Below are positions 32,757 through 43,792 of a stretch of 64,000 nt of DNA, one piece after another. How positions within the stretch are numbered: position 1 is the first letter of the stretch; each line of letters opens with the position of its first letter. A model generated the notes under the pieces. It worked only from the letters and a program-made list of their open reading frames with translations, did no database searches and had not been told where the DNA came from. The DNA comes from Linanthus parryae (Eukaryota; Streptophyta; Magnoliopsida; Ericales; Polemoniaceae). The stretch covers positions 76,754,435-76,818,434 of the forward strand of contig JALGPY010000006.1 of the NCBI GenBank assembly GCA_023055425.1, written 5' to 3'. Made by a program: the position numbers and the translations under genes.

Positions 32757-33410
32757 ATGAGCACAAGGAGAGCCTCAGATAGAATCAAGATGGCTGGAGG
32801 TCCGAAGCCTGTCTCAGAGAAGAAAAGAAAAGCAGCAATGGAAGAGGTTCAGGATATTAGTGAAGACTCTACTTCAAAAAGCTTTACTGATGAAGAAGAG
32901 GAATCTTCAGCACCAAAGAAGATGGTGAGAAAGGAACAGGCTCCAGCAAAGAAGAAACAAACTGTGGCATCTACACAAGGGAAGCATAAGGGAATCCATA
33001 TTGGAAGCCCTAAAAGAGACAAGAAGAAGACAGCTTCTGAGATTAAAGGAAAAGGAAATGAAATCTTTATTCAAGACTCAGACTCAGACACATATTCATG
33101 ATCCTATGGAGTGTACTCCATATCCAACAAAGGGAAACATGAGAAGCATCCGTCCCAGCCTTTAGAAACTTCAAAAGCAGGAAAGAAAAATATCAAGACT
33201 GTCTCTACTCAACAGAAAAGATTGGTTGTAAAGAAGAAGCTGAAGCATGGGAAGAAGGCCCTGGAAGGACTAACCTTCTTATTCAATAGTGTTATTGAAA
33301 TGATCACCTCCTTCATTGAGGAACTAGATGTGGTTTCTCAAGAAGTTCAGACCAACAGTGAAGAAAGTGAGGAAGAAGCAGGGGACCAAGAGGATGAGAA
33401 AGAACCCTAA
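32757..33410 (+). pseudogene. Extra ORF downstream of Sirevirus pol
   Basis: In many Sireviruses an additional ORF sits between pol and the 3' LTR, in the place of an envelope-like gene. This one starts MSTRRASDRIKMAGG and is very rich in Lys, Glu and Ser (KKRKAAMEEVQDISEDS, KKMVRKEQAPAKKKQT, KRDKKKTASEIKGKG). It has a single in-frame TGA at 33099-33101, after which the same frame continues to an acidic end (EESEEEAGDQEDEKEP). I see no signal peptide and no clear membrane segment, so envelope function is not supported. It looks like a basic, disordered, possibly nucleic-acid-binding protein. The stop is probably a secondary mutation. Confidence 0.6.
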
Positions 33411-33726
33411 TCTTGCCTACTCTTTCTTCCTCATTCTATCTCCTTAAAAGTTTTTATTTAAAGTTTTCAAAATTTTCCAGACACTTGATCCAACATCTCT
33501 TTTCTTTTTGATGAAAGTCAAAAAGGGGGAAAAATTCTAGGTTCTTTAGTTTTTATCTCTAGGATTATTTGGTATTTGCTGAACTGTTTGTTTAAGTTTT
33601 TATTGGTATTGTGAATAAGTTGGATTTTTTGGATATACTGTGTTATATATTGTGATCTAATCAGTTTATTTTGCAGAGACAAAGGATCAAACAAAACTTG
33701 GTTTTGTCTTTCATCAAGGGGGAGAT
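33411..33726 (+). promoter_or_regulatory. Multiple polypurine tracts upstream of the Sirevirus 3' LTR
   Basis: AAAAAGGGGGAAAAA lies at about 33517-33532 and AAGGGGGAGAT directly abuts the 3' LTR (33716-33726). A related TTTAGGGGGAG follows pol at about 32217. Repeated polypurine tracts are a described Sirevirus hallmark. No gene lies in the rest of the interval. Confidence 0.7.
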
Positions 33727-34950
33727 TGATAGATCAGGTTGTGCAAGGCTTGGAGTAGCTCAGCTATTTCAAGGCCTTGAATCAGCTTTCAAAGCCTTGA
33801 ATCAGTCTCAGAGGTGACCTATTTTCAAGGCCTTGAAATTGGATTCAAAGCCTTGAAACTGCTTAACCTGTATGCACAATCTCAGGGGGATTTTTCTGTA
33901 AATTCTCTGAGTTGGTTTTAATCATTAGATATCATCTGTTTGACCATGATAATGCAGGAAATTTTGTTTCTAAGTTTTGCAGGATTGTTTTCTAAACTGA
34001 AAAGCTACAGATTTGGAAATAGTTGGACACTTTGATCTTCTGATCAATCAGACGTGTATGAAAGCTTCTCATGGTGTTTAAATGAAATATTACGACAAAA
34101 TCTCTGAAGATTGTGATTATCCAACCGTTTGAGAAGATTTCAAAGTATTCAAACTCTGTTGCCTACAAAATATTAAGGTTGTTGCTGAAAATCTGGGGAG
34201 ATTCGCAGAGCTGTTTGAAGTTTAAATAGAGCTCAAATCCGAAGCAACATGAGACAGAACATTCAACGGACAAAAACAGAGAAAGAATTCTCGATTAACA
34301 AGCATCAAAGAAGTTCATCATTCTTCCAATCCATTCATAGAAGTTCACTGCATTTTCACTGCAGTTTTCTACTCTAAGTGTACTGCTTTATTGAGTTGTA
34401 TTGGTAGATCATATTTGTATGATCTCTACATCTATTCTCAAGGATTGTTCAAGGTGAACAATAGAGAAATTCTTAGTTCATCAATTAGCTAGAGAAGGTA
34501 CTAGACATGTTAGGGAAAACCACAAGCTGTAACAGAGTAAGGGAACTCTCTGGGCTTGAGTTCTAGGGATTAGCTTTTGATTAATAAGAATTGAGTTGAA
34601 AATCCTGCAGGGATCCCTGAGGTAGAGACGTAGGTCCAAGTGGACTGAACTCTATAAATCACTTGTCTTCTACATTTACAGTTCATTCTTTTCATAGTTT
34701 TTACAGCACTCAAAACTGTTTATTTTCTAAGGGTTTGAACCTGTTTTCAAGGCCTTGAAAAAGGCATACTTGCTTTACACTTACTGCATTCTTTCCAAGG
34801 GCTTGAACTAGTTTACAAGGCCTTGAACTTCATTGTTTACACAATTTTTCATCTTCCTAGCAAGTTTTGCAAAAAGTTGGCATACTCTATTCAACCCCCC
34901 CCCTTCTAGAGTATCTTAGCTACATATACATCTGCATGCTCACACTTCCA
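33727..34950 (+). repeat. 3' LTR of the Sirevirus
   Basis: TGATAGATCAGG to CACACTTCCA, 1224 bp, collinear with 26272-27577 but with small deletions (including one early in the LTR) and many substitutions. Confidence 0.9.
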
Positions 34951-34955
34951 GCTTG

Positions 34956-36128
34956 GACCCCTTGGACCGTTGTAACCCTAATTACCCAATTCAATTAAAA
35001 TTGAACAAGCGCGTTAAAAATTGGTTTTAACTGTATTATGTGCTTTGTTGCATGGTGGATGGATATGGCATAGGTTGTGGATGTTTATTGCTTTGTTATT
35101 TGGTTTACGGCCTGCGAGCTGATCAAATTAATGTAATAATTAATTCCGTTTTACGGCATGCGAGTCGTCTTTTTATACTCCACATGTGAGGTTTCTATTA
35201 TTTATTTATTCTAGATGTTAGACTAGAATTAGAAATATTTAGATGATAGCCAAGAGCATGGAGAAGAAGACCGGAGAACCAAAGAAGCCAAAAGACGAAG
35301 AAGACCTCCCCTAGGCGCGCGGCTATGGTGGAGCACATGGAGATGAGCTTGTCACTTTAGGGCAATTGGATATTATCATTGGCTTGATAATATCTTAGTC
35401 TAGGGGTCATATCCATGCCACGTTTTTTTACTTTGTGGATGTTTATTATTTATGTCTTGTTATTTATTTTTGTGTGTATGGCGATACTATCAAAACATTA
35501 ACAAAATAATAATAAACAAGGATGGTCTTTTATTGTGGATTGCCCAATCCAAATAAGTAGATCATGTTTATTGGATCAACCAAACAAATTAAGAATTATT
35601 AAATCCCTCAATTAAATATTGTGTTTTGCCTTCTCTTGCCAAAACACCCTTCATGATCAGGGTTTATTAAAATTCGGGCTTGCCAAAGCAAGGTGATTTT
35701 AATTTACAATGGTGTGTTGCGGACGACACAAGCTAGTAATGTGTGTATGTTGAAGCAAGAGGTTGGACGCAACTGGGTAAGACTCAATTGGATTGATGAA
35801 CCTAGAGGCATGAGAATTAGGCATTATCCATGGGATAAAGAATAAAGAGTTATTAACCTAATTGGACCAAGAGTTGCATGGGATGAAATTGGAATGGTTC
35901 CTACCTAAATAACCTATTCTTGGGTGACTTGCCAAAGCAAGCTCAAGAAGAAGTGAAAAAGGGATGTTGGACCTACTAGAAAATATAAGGATATTTTCGC
36001 ATTAATGGTGAGGGCTATTAATCCGAGAAAAATAGTGGGAGCTATATTTGATGATCTAGCCATTGTTGAATATAGTTAAATTTTTCAAAATACTAAAATT
36101 GTACATTTCTCGTTTTGTAGAATTCCAA
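34956..36128 (+). other. Copia C leader, part 2
   Basis: Continuation of the Copia C leader after the Sirevirus. No coding signal. Two TTTACGG(C)-and-GCGAG blocks (35104-35118, 35151-35164) and a repeated GCCAAAGCAAG motif (35682-35692, 35931-35941) are visible. Confidence 0.5.
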
Positions 36129-36725
36129 ATGGCAAACAACAACGCATCGACTTCATCCCTACAATCTGTCCTTGAGAAGGATAAACTGTCTAGAACAAAT
36201 TTTCTTGACTGATACAGAAACTTAAGGATTGTCCTTAAGCAAGAAAATAAGTTGTACGTCTTGGACACTCCTATTCCAGAACCACCACAAGATGAGTCTG
36301 TTCTAGCGGAAGTAAGGGTGCGGCAGAAACATATTGATGATTCTAATGACGTGACTTGCCTCATGCTTTGCACCATGACTGCTGAGCTTCAGAAGCACCA
36401 CGATAACATGGATGCCTATGATATGATCATACACTTGAAACAATTGTTTCGGGAACAGGCAAGGCATGAACGCTATGAGGTGTCGAAAGCATTATTCAAG
36501 AGTAGTCTTGCAGAAGGGAATCCAGTAGGGCCTCATGTACTCCGAATGATCAGTTACATTGAGAACCTTGAGAGGCTGGGATTCCCACTTTGCCAAGATT
36601 TGGCAACTGATCTTGTCTTGCAATCGTTGCCTGAAAGTTATAATCAGTTCATAATGAACTATAATACGAACGAGATCATTAAGACTCTGCCAGACTTGTT
36701 GAACATGCTAAAGACAGCTGAATAG
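36129..36725 (+). pseudogene. gag: Copia C gag (N-terminal part)
   Basis: Capsid region of a Copia gag. It starts MANNNASTSSLQSVLEKDKL, with the family's LSRTNFLDWYRNLR-type block in which a TGA (36210-36212) stands at the conserved Trp. It continues LRIVLKQENKLYVLDTPIP, MTAELQKHHDNMDAYDMI, LKQLFREQARHERYEVSKAL and ENLERLGFPLCQDLATDLVL, then SLPESYNQFIMNYN. A second in-frame stop, TAG at 36723-36725, interrupts the frame before the nucleocapsid. The reading frame is shared with the pol segment, as expected for a Copia gag-pol polyprotein. Confidence 0.85.
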
Positions 36726-38570
36726 AGCGTCAACAAAGGCAAGGGCAAGGCCATAATGATGGTGCATAAGAAGAAGGGCAAAGGAGTTTTCTCTACTTCC
36801 AAAGGAAAGCGCAAGAAAGTTGCGAAATCCAAGGAAGCCCTAAAGCCTAGTGGAGGCGTGGCTAAAGGTGAATGTCACTACTGCAGCCAGCCGGTTCACT
36901 GGAGGAGGAATTGTCCTAAATATCTTGAGGATAAGAAGCTTGGAATAGTGATTCCACCACCACCAGGTATTTATGTTATAGACGTCAATCTTTCTATTTC
37001 TTCATCTTGGGTATTGGATACTGGATGTGGTTCTCACATTTGTCGAAATGTGCAGGATTTGAAAAGAAGTAGAAGATTGGCTAAAGGGGAGATAGATATG
37101 TGCGTCGGGAATGGAGAAAGAGTTGTTGCATTAGCTGTAGGCGTTTATGAGCTATTTTTGCCTTCTGGACTTATTTTAGAATTAGACATTTGCTTTTATG
37201 TGCCTGCTATGAGCAGAAACATTATTTCCATTTCTTGTTTGGACGAGAAGGGTTTTTCTATTTCAATAAAGGACAAGTTTTGCTCCATTTATTTTGATAA
37301 TATGCACTATTGTAGTGCGCTTTTGTCTAATGGATTGTATATTGTTGATCTAAATAGTCGAATCTATAACATAAATACTAAAAGGATTAAAAAAAATGAT
37401 TTAAATCCTACATATCTATGGCCCTGTCGTTTGGGCCATATAAATTTGAAAAGCATATGTAGACTCCATAAGGATGGACTTCTAGATTCATTTGATTTGG
37501 AATTATATGAGACATGTGAATCTTGTTTATTAGGAAAAATGACAAAGTCCCCCTTTCATAAGGAAGGTAAGAGGACTAGTGAGTTATTGGCACTCATACA
37601 TACTGATGTATGTGGGCTGTTCCCCACGCCTGCCAGAGGTGGTTACACCTACTTCATTATGTTTACTGATGATTTCAGTAGATATGGATTTGTATACCTT
37701 ATGAAGTCCAAATCCAAATCCTTTGAATTTTTCAAAGAATTCAAGAATAAAGTAGAGAAGCAACTTGGTAAAAGTATTAAGGCTCTACGATCGAATCGTG
37801 GAGGAGAGTACTTAAGCCCAGAGTTTGATGAGTATCTTAGAGAGTGCGGGATAGTATCCCATCTCACTCCACCCGAGACGCCACAATGGAATGGCATCCG
37901 AGAGGAGGAATCGCACACTATTGGATATGGTGTGGTCTATGATATCTCAAATAGACCTTCCCATATCATTTTGGGGACATGCTCTAATGACGGAAGCTTT
38001 TACCATTAACCGTGTTCCATCCAAATCAGTCATGAAGACACCATATGAGATATGGACTGGAAAGCGTCCCATAGTGTCGTTTATCAGGATTTGGGGCTGC
38101 GATGTCTATGTAAAGCGTTTACAAACATACATGCTCGGGCCCAAATCAAATAAGTGTAAGTTTTGTGGGATATCCTAAGGAAACTAAAGGATATGATTTC
38201 TACAATACCACCGAGAACAAAGTATTTGTTGCTCGGACCGGCGTGTTTCTAGAAAGAGAGTTTGTCTCTAAAGAAGCAAGTGGGAGGGCTGTAGAACTTG
38301 AAGAAATTCAAGAACGAAAAATCACTGAACCAATGATGGAACATGAGCAGGAACCGCAAGCTGTTGTGGAGGAACCTGTTCAGGTAACACAGGAACTCCG
38401 TAGGTCAAGTAGAGTACGTCATGAGCCAGAGAGGTACGGACTTCTCGTGACTGAGCTCGATGACGTACCACTCATGGATGATGAGCTTGCAACTTACTGG
38501 AAAGCCATGAAAGGCCCAGACTCTAAGAAGTGGTCGGAAGCCATGAGATCCGAAATGGATTCCATGTAAA
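36726..38570 (+). pseudogene. pol: Copia C nucleocapsid, protease and integrase
   Basis: Follows gag in the same frame. It contains KKKGKGVFSTSKGKRKKVAK, an intact CCHC zinc knuckle (CHYCSQPVHWRRNC, about 36882-36923), protease WVLDTGCGSH with D-T-G, pre-integrase block LGHINLKSICRLHKDGLL, CESCLLGKMTKSPF, and the integrase core with HTDVCGLFPTPARGGYTYF and SLRSNRGGEY-like ALRSNRGGEYLSP. In that block the second catalytic Asp reads Asn. The frame breaks near 37890 at the NG..E motif and resumes in another frame (RRNRTLLDMVWSMISQIDLP) from 37891, with a further break near 38160. The linker carries RRSSRVRHEPERYGLLV. A TAA at 38567-38569 precedes the reverse transcriptase. Confidence 0.87.
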
Positions 38571-40066
38571 CCAACAAAGTATGGACTTTGGTGGAACCAC
38601 CCGAAGGGGCTCGGACCATAGGGTGCAAGTGGGTCTTAAAGAAGAAGCCCGACGTGGATGGAAAGGTAGTTGCCTATAAGGGGAGATTGGTAGCCAATGG
38701 GTATAGACAGATTCATGGTATTGACTATGATGAGACCTTTTCACCAGTCGCCATGACTAAATCAATTTGAATCCTACTTGCTATTGCAGCATACTATGAC
38801 TATGAGATTTGGCAGATGGATGTCAAAAAAGCGTTCCTTTATGGGAACCTCCTCGAGGATGTGTACATGACACAAATAAAGGGTTTTGACGATCCTGAGA
38901 ATGTCAATAAAGTCTGTAAACTGCAAAAAAAAAACATTTATGGATTAAAGAAAGCTTCGAGGAGCTGGAATCGACGTTTTGATGACGCAGTCAAAGAGTT
39001 TGGCTTCATCAAGAGCGAAGATGAGCCTTGTGTTTACAAGAAGGTTAGTGCGAGCTCTGTAGTATTTCTGTTCTTTTATGTGGATGACATACTAATCATT
39101 GGCAACGACATTCCTACTTTGCAATCTTTTAACGATTGGCTAGGAAAGTGTTCTGCAATGAAGGACTTAGGAGATGCAGCCTATATACTTGGTATAAAGA
39201 TCTATAGGGATAGATATAGAAAGCTGCTCGGCCTAAGTCAAAGTACATATATAGACAAGGTGTTGAAGAAGTTCAACATGCAAGATTCCAATAAAGGATC
39301 CTCGCCCATGTCGCATGGAGTCACTCTTTCTAAGAACGACTGTCCCTCCAATGATATTGAGAAGGACCGCATGAGTAGGATACCCTATGCTTCGGCCATA
39401 GGATACATCATGTACGCCATGTTGTGTACTAGACCAGATGTATCATATGCGTTGAGTATGGTGAGCAGATATCAGTCCAATCCGGGTGAGAGTCACTGGA
39501 TTGCTGTCAAGAACATCCTAAAGTACTTGAGAAGAACTAAGGATGCGTTCTTGATATTTTGAGGTAAGGAAGATCTAAGTGTAATTGGTTACACTGATGC
39601 AAGATTCCAAACCGAAAAAGATGACTACAGATCGCAGTCTGGATACGTGTTTTTCCTGAATGGAGGAGTTGTGAGCTGGAAGAGTTCTAAGCAAGGGACA
39701 GTTGCTGATTCTACAACAGAAGCTGAGTACATTGCTTCTGCAGAAGCAGCAAAAGAGGCAGTTTGGATAAAGAAGTTTATCACTGAGCTCGGTGTGGTCC
39801 CTAGCATCGTGGATCCCATAGAGTTGTACTGTGACAACTCCGGGGAAATCGCACAAGCCAAGCAACCAAGATCACACCAAAAATCAAATCATGTACTTCG
39901 GAGATTCCATATTATTCGTGATATGATCGATCGAGGAGATGCGAAGATGTGCAAGATTCCAAAGGATGACAATCTTTCAGATCCACTCACAAAACCTCTT
40001 GCGCAGCGAAAGCATGATGGGCACGCCAGATCTATAGGCATACGAGATGCAACAGATTGGCTCTAG
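38571..40066 (+). pseudogene. pol: Copia C reverse transcriptase and RNase H
   Basis: Reverse transcriptase with GCKWVLKKKPDVDGKVVAYK, GRLVANGYRQIHGIDYDETF, MDVKKAFLYGNLLEDVYM, YGLKKASRSWNRRFDDAVKE and the catalytic YVDDILIIGND. The connection region holds STYIDKVLKKFNMQDSNKG and CTRPDVSYALSMVSRYQSN. RNase H follows with VIGYTDARFQTEKDDYRSQS, SWKSSKQGTVADSTTEAEYI, ELYCDNSGEIAQAK and SNHVLRRFHIIRDMIDRGD, and it ends RDATDWL. In-frame TGA codons occur at 38768-38770 and 39560-39562, but the frame otherwise holds, so decay is moderate. The stop at 40064-40066 lies 14 bases before the 3' LTR. Confidence 0.88.
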
Positions 40067-40080
40067 TGCAAGTGGGAGAG
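40067..40080 (+). promoter_or_regulatory. Polypurine tract of Copia C
   Basis: AAGTGGGAGAG directly precedes the 3' LTR. The same tract, in reverse complement, abuts the LTR of the second copy at 62391. Confidence 0.75.
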
Positions 40081-41497
40081 TGTTGAAATAGGTGCCCTAG
40101 AGGCAATATAATATTTAGTATGAACATTATAATTGGCTAGAGTATTCATTTATTATATATTGTGATATTTAATATAATGAAGTCCTTAGATACAATGTGT
40201 TGTTTATCTTAAATATCCCTAGTCCACTATATTGATTAATAGGAAGACTAGTATGTGTGTAGATTTATATGGGAATATCAAGTTTAACACATGAGTATGC
40301 ATTGGGACTAATGACAAATTGAATTGACACACAACGAGAATGATACATTAGATTATGTTAAAGTCACAATCGCTTCTCGTAGTGCTAACATAATTGCAAT
40401 CCTTAGACTTGAAGTCACTAGATACTCTAGTTGTGAAATATCGTGCTTTTATGTTCTCACACGTTACACCGTAACTGGATAATCATAAAGATAACTATCG
40501 GGCATGATAGGAAGCAAGTTTAGAGATCGTAGTGATGTAGAGAGGATTTGTCCCTCCCACATAATGGGAGTAAATATCCATCGGCACTCGAGGGATGAGG
40601 CTTATTGAATGTCTGTCCAAACTCAAACAAATCAATATGGTGATATTGATGTTATCTGCTTTCATAATCAAATTCCCAGGATCGAGGAACTATGGATTGG
40701 ATATACGAGTGTGACAATTTATGTCTCTTGTCCAATCTGGATATGGTGACAAAGGGATAGTGCAATATGATATATTGGGCACAAAGGTTTGTCGGGATCA
40801 CTGACTATTTCTATTAGTTGGGTGGCATGGATGTGTTGCTAGACACCACTCTATGTTAGTAATAAGTTACTACCAATTAAGTAGAAACCTATGGAGTCAC
40901 ACGTCAAATAGAGTAGAACTAGATTTGGGATTAATTAATATGATTAATTAATAAGAAGGATCATTGTGCAACACCTTGGAAACTTAGTAGGACTAATATG
41001 CAAGGAAGGGACTAATCCAAGTTCATGTAGAACTAGGAAAGACCTTTATGTAGTTAACAAGGAGATGTTGGAATATATAAAGGAGTCTCTAGCTTCCTTC
41101 TCACTAATGTTATTAGACATAACACAAGAGAGTGGGAGAGAGCAAAAGAGAGAGCAAGAACAAGCTAGAGGCGTTCGTCCCTAGCCCGTCCGCCCCTTCC
41201 CGTCGGCTCAAAGAGAGGGCCGAACCCTCTCTTCTTCCTTTGGTTGCTTGATTCCTTCTTCCCTCTTCCTCCGGTCCAAGCTAGAACTTGAGAAGGAAGA
41301 ATCTAGATCTCACCTCTAGACGTGGATCAACCGTAGAGACGAGGACAGTATTCTTCGTGTGATCTCCCGAACCAAATAGGTACATAACTACTATGTCCCT
41401 TATCATGTTATGATGTCTCTTCCTGTGATCCTTGGTGGGCTTGAGTAGTAATTAAATTTTTGTTATTCCGCTGCGTTACCTACGTCAAAGCCCAACA
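40081..41497 (+). repeat. 3' LTR of Copia C, full length
   Basis: 1417 bp, TGTTGAAATAGG to GCCCAACA, followed by target duplication CCTCC. The same LTR occurs in reverse complement at 60952-62390. A short open frame at 40966-41184 inside it is not considered a gene. Confidence 0.92.
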
Positions 41498-41502
41498 CCT
41501 CC

Positions 41503-42055
41503 AATATACACTAGTCCGATTAGGACAATCAATTTGACTGGCGGGGCTTGTACGGAATAAACACGACATATTATGAGGCAGTTACAGCTCAATTCTTGGA
41601 GGAACATCACTGGTGACGTTGGAAAATCATATATTGAAGTTTTTGGCATGTCATTTCCTTTGGTATATACGGTTTGCGAATGGGCACACCTCTTCGCGAC
41701 GGTTCTTGTTCCAGTCTCCAAACCACTAAACCCCTCTGTCCCGTGCGAGGTATGAGGTGCGCGGGACCTTTCCTCGTGGTCCCATTTGCCGATGGGGAGA
41801 GATCAAAAGTGCACAGAGCATGATCAAACGTATACGTGTGAGGATCTGATGGGTCCACGTGTTTGTGGGTCTGGACCCTATTTTGGACCGTCTACACCTT
41901 TCTAGGTTTTAGTTTTACTACATTATGATATGTTGTTTATACTTATGTCAAACATTTTGTGTTATTAGCATGACTTACGTTGTAAAAAAATATATTTAAT
42001 ATAAATTTAAGAACATGTAGCAACTATTTTTTTATTCATTACTTCGTCTGTTTCA
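41503..42055 (-). repeat. Right arm of the inverted duplication, distal part
   Basis: Reverse complement of about 19415 down to 18870. Shared blocks include TTCCGTACAAGCC, TATATACTTTTCC-like, ACCTCGCACGGGA, GGTCCAGACCCAC, AAAATAGGGTCCAGACC, GACATAAGTATAAAC and CTTAAATTTATATTAAA. It continues the arm that breaks at 25621, which shows that Copia C inserted into it. Confidence 0.82.
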
Positions 42056-42337
42056 CCATTGACATAGCCAACAAAGAAATATTTTATGTCTCTAGGTTCA
42101 AATTTAGTTCTGTCATGCTGCAAGGTGCTGGCATAGCAAAGGAACCCAAAAAATCTGAGAGAAATGGAGACTTTCCCCCGAGCTATGGTGTAGGAACTCT
42201 GTTTATCGAATAACCAGCTATGAGAACACATTCTCCCCAAAAACTAAGAGGAAAATGACTTCGAAATTTCTGTGCTCTGGCCACATTGAGCAGATGCTGA
42301 TGTTTTCTTTCAACCACTGAGTTCTGTTGGCGAGTTT

Positions 42338-43792
42338 TGATAACTCCACAATTGTAATTATATTCTCATGTAATTTCTTATCGTTTTGCGTGCGTTTATG
42401 TGATTTTTCGGCCAATTATTTTTAGTTTTGAGTATCTATGAGCATTGGATTGTCATTGTCGAATATGAGAGTTTTTTCATGTATTTTATGCGATATTTGT
42501 CTCGTTTGATCTTCCGATTTGTTTTCGTGTTGTGGATTTCAGGAACCGGGTGCTCGAAGTGGAAAATTTGGAGCAGAAGCGAACTCCGGAAGCGAGGAAT
42601 GCTCAAGGGACATGCTCGGGAAGTTGGACGAAGAAGAGGAGCTTTAAAAGTGAATAAAAAGCAAATATGGACAAAGTTTTCGTGTGAACACAACCTGTAT
42701 TCGTACGAATAGAAGGACTTAGAAGTTTTTTCAGGCCTCAAGCTCGAAGGAAGCTAAATGCAGGTGTTCGCACGAACAAAATAGATGTTCGCACGAACAT
42801 CTTTGCACGAACATCTTCACACGAACAAATGATTGTTCGCACGAACAGAAATTCAGCAAATTCTTAGGGTTATTTTGTAATAATTAGAACATAGTTTGGA
42901 AACGATGTTCTGATTATTATGTGACCTCGAACTTTGAGTTTTGGAGGTAGACATTGTAGGAGACGTGCTTGGGAGCTTTTAGAGCATTTGGGGGGATTGA
43001 ACTCTATCGTTTGGATTCTTTTCCCTTCTTTACTTCTGTTTTTGCTTACGATCAACTAGAAAATTGTTATTTTGATCATGAGTTTTTAGTAGCTAAACTC
43101 GTTATTGAGAATATCTCGAAGGTAGCTAGGGCTTAACACCGGTTTGGTGGCTTGTGGATTATAATTTACGCTTTTAGCTTAAGTGGATGTTTTCTTCTTT
43201 GTCATGCTTGATTCATACTCGTAAGTTATCATTGTAATTGTTTGATGTCGCAGTAGGATTGATCATAGGTGGTGATTGATAAAGGAATCGGTATTTACTA
43301 CCCAAAACTTTAATCTTGCACTAGTCGTATCTAAACAAGATGAATCGGTTTAGTTAACTAAGAACTAGAGTAGATCACAAAAAGGTTAATGCATGCTTAG
43401 ACTTACGTAGGCTAGAGGAATCAGTTACGTGTCTTTAAGTATAGACTTCATTAGAGGAATCAATGAAGTAGTGTTGCTCGTTTTGATAAGAAGAATACAC
43501 TGGTGTTTTACGAACATAAATCTTATAGGTATAAACGCCTTAGTGATCCTCAGAGATGTTCTGAACTTTGTCTTCATTTACTAATATCATAACTTTAACC
43601 GTGCGATTATTCACTCGGTTATTTGAATTAGTTGTCTTTTAATTTTGTAGAATTAGCAAACAAATCAAATTGTCAGCCCACATAAGGTTATACAATATTA
43701 ACTAGTTTAAGTTACGTCTCTTGGGACACGAAAACTCTGCTTCTCTTTATTACTGCACGCGACAATCGTACACTTGCGGTAGGAACGTGTCA
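42338..43792. repeat. Solo LTR inserted in Copia D
   Basis: 1455 bp beginning TGATAACTCC and ending ACGTGTCA, flanked by the 5-bp target duplication AGTTT (42333-42337 and 43793-43797). Removing the insert plus one AGTTT restores a continuous Copia integrase reading frame, which proves the boundaries. There is no internal domain, so it is a solo LTR left by recombination. It resembles Gypsy-type LTRs in length and composition, but the family is uncertain. Orientation is not assigned. Confidence 0.88.
42757..42852. repeat. Inverted-repeat minisatellite in the solo LTR
   Basis: Five close copies of TGTTCGCACGAACA or a half of it. Each full unit is a TGTTCG...CGAACA inverted repeat around a two-base CA centre. 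Confidence 0.8.

Larger units (their letters stand above)
26272..34950 (+). mobile_element. Sirevirus-type Copia nested in Copia C
   Basis: Bounded by target duplication GCTTG (26267-26271 and 34951-34955). The LTRs are 1306 bp (26272-27577) and 1224 bp (33727-34950). Sirevirus traits present are a long gag with a coiled-coil extension ending in a GIGF block, polypurine tracts repeated upstream of the 3' LTR, an extra ORF between pol and 3' LTR, and palindromic repeats in the LTR. Gag and pol carry many stops and frameshifts and the LTRs have diverged, so it is old and dead. Motif TTCAAGGCCTTGAA and variants recur about 30 times over the element. Confidence 0.9.
25622..41497 (+). mobile_element. 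Copia C (Angela/Tork-like) with a nested Sirevirus
   Basis: A Ty1/copia element bounded by the target duplication CCTCC (25617-25621 and 41498-41502), with TGTTG...CAACA LTR ends. The 3' LTR is 1417 bp (40081-41497). The 5' LTR is only 180 bp because its middle is deleted. Gag and pol lie at 36129-40066. The Sirevirus at 26272-34950 interrupts the leader; without it the element would be about 7.2 kb. Long LTRs and YVDDILIIGND suggest the Angela/Tork side of Copia, which is inference. A second copy in the opposite orientation lies at 60952-64000. Confidence 0.92.

Noticed and set aside
32757..33410. Envelope protein of the Sirevirus
   Set aside because: The position fits, but there is no signal peptide, membrane segment or glycosylation-rich ectodomain, so I describe it only as an extra ORF.
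40966..41184. Short frame inside the Copia C 3' LTR
   Set aside because: It lies within a non-coding LTR.
42757..42852. CRISPR-like short repeat cluster
   Set aside because: The spacers are only a few bases, the units are inverted repeats within a plant LTR, and there are no cas genes.
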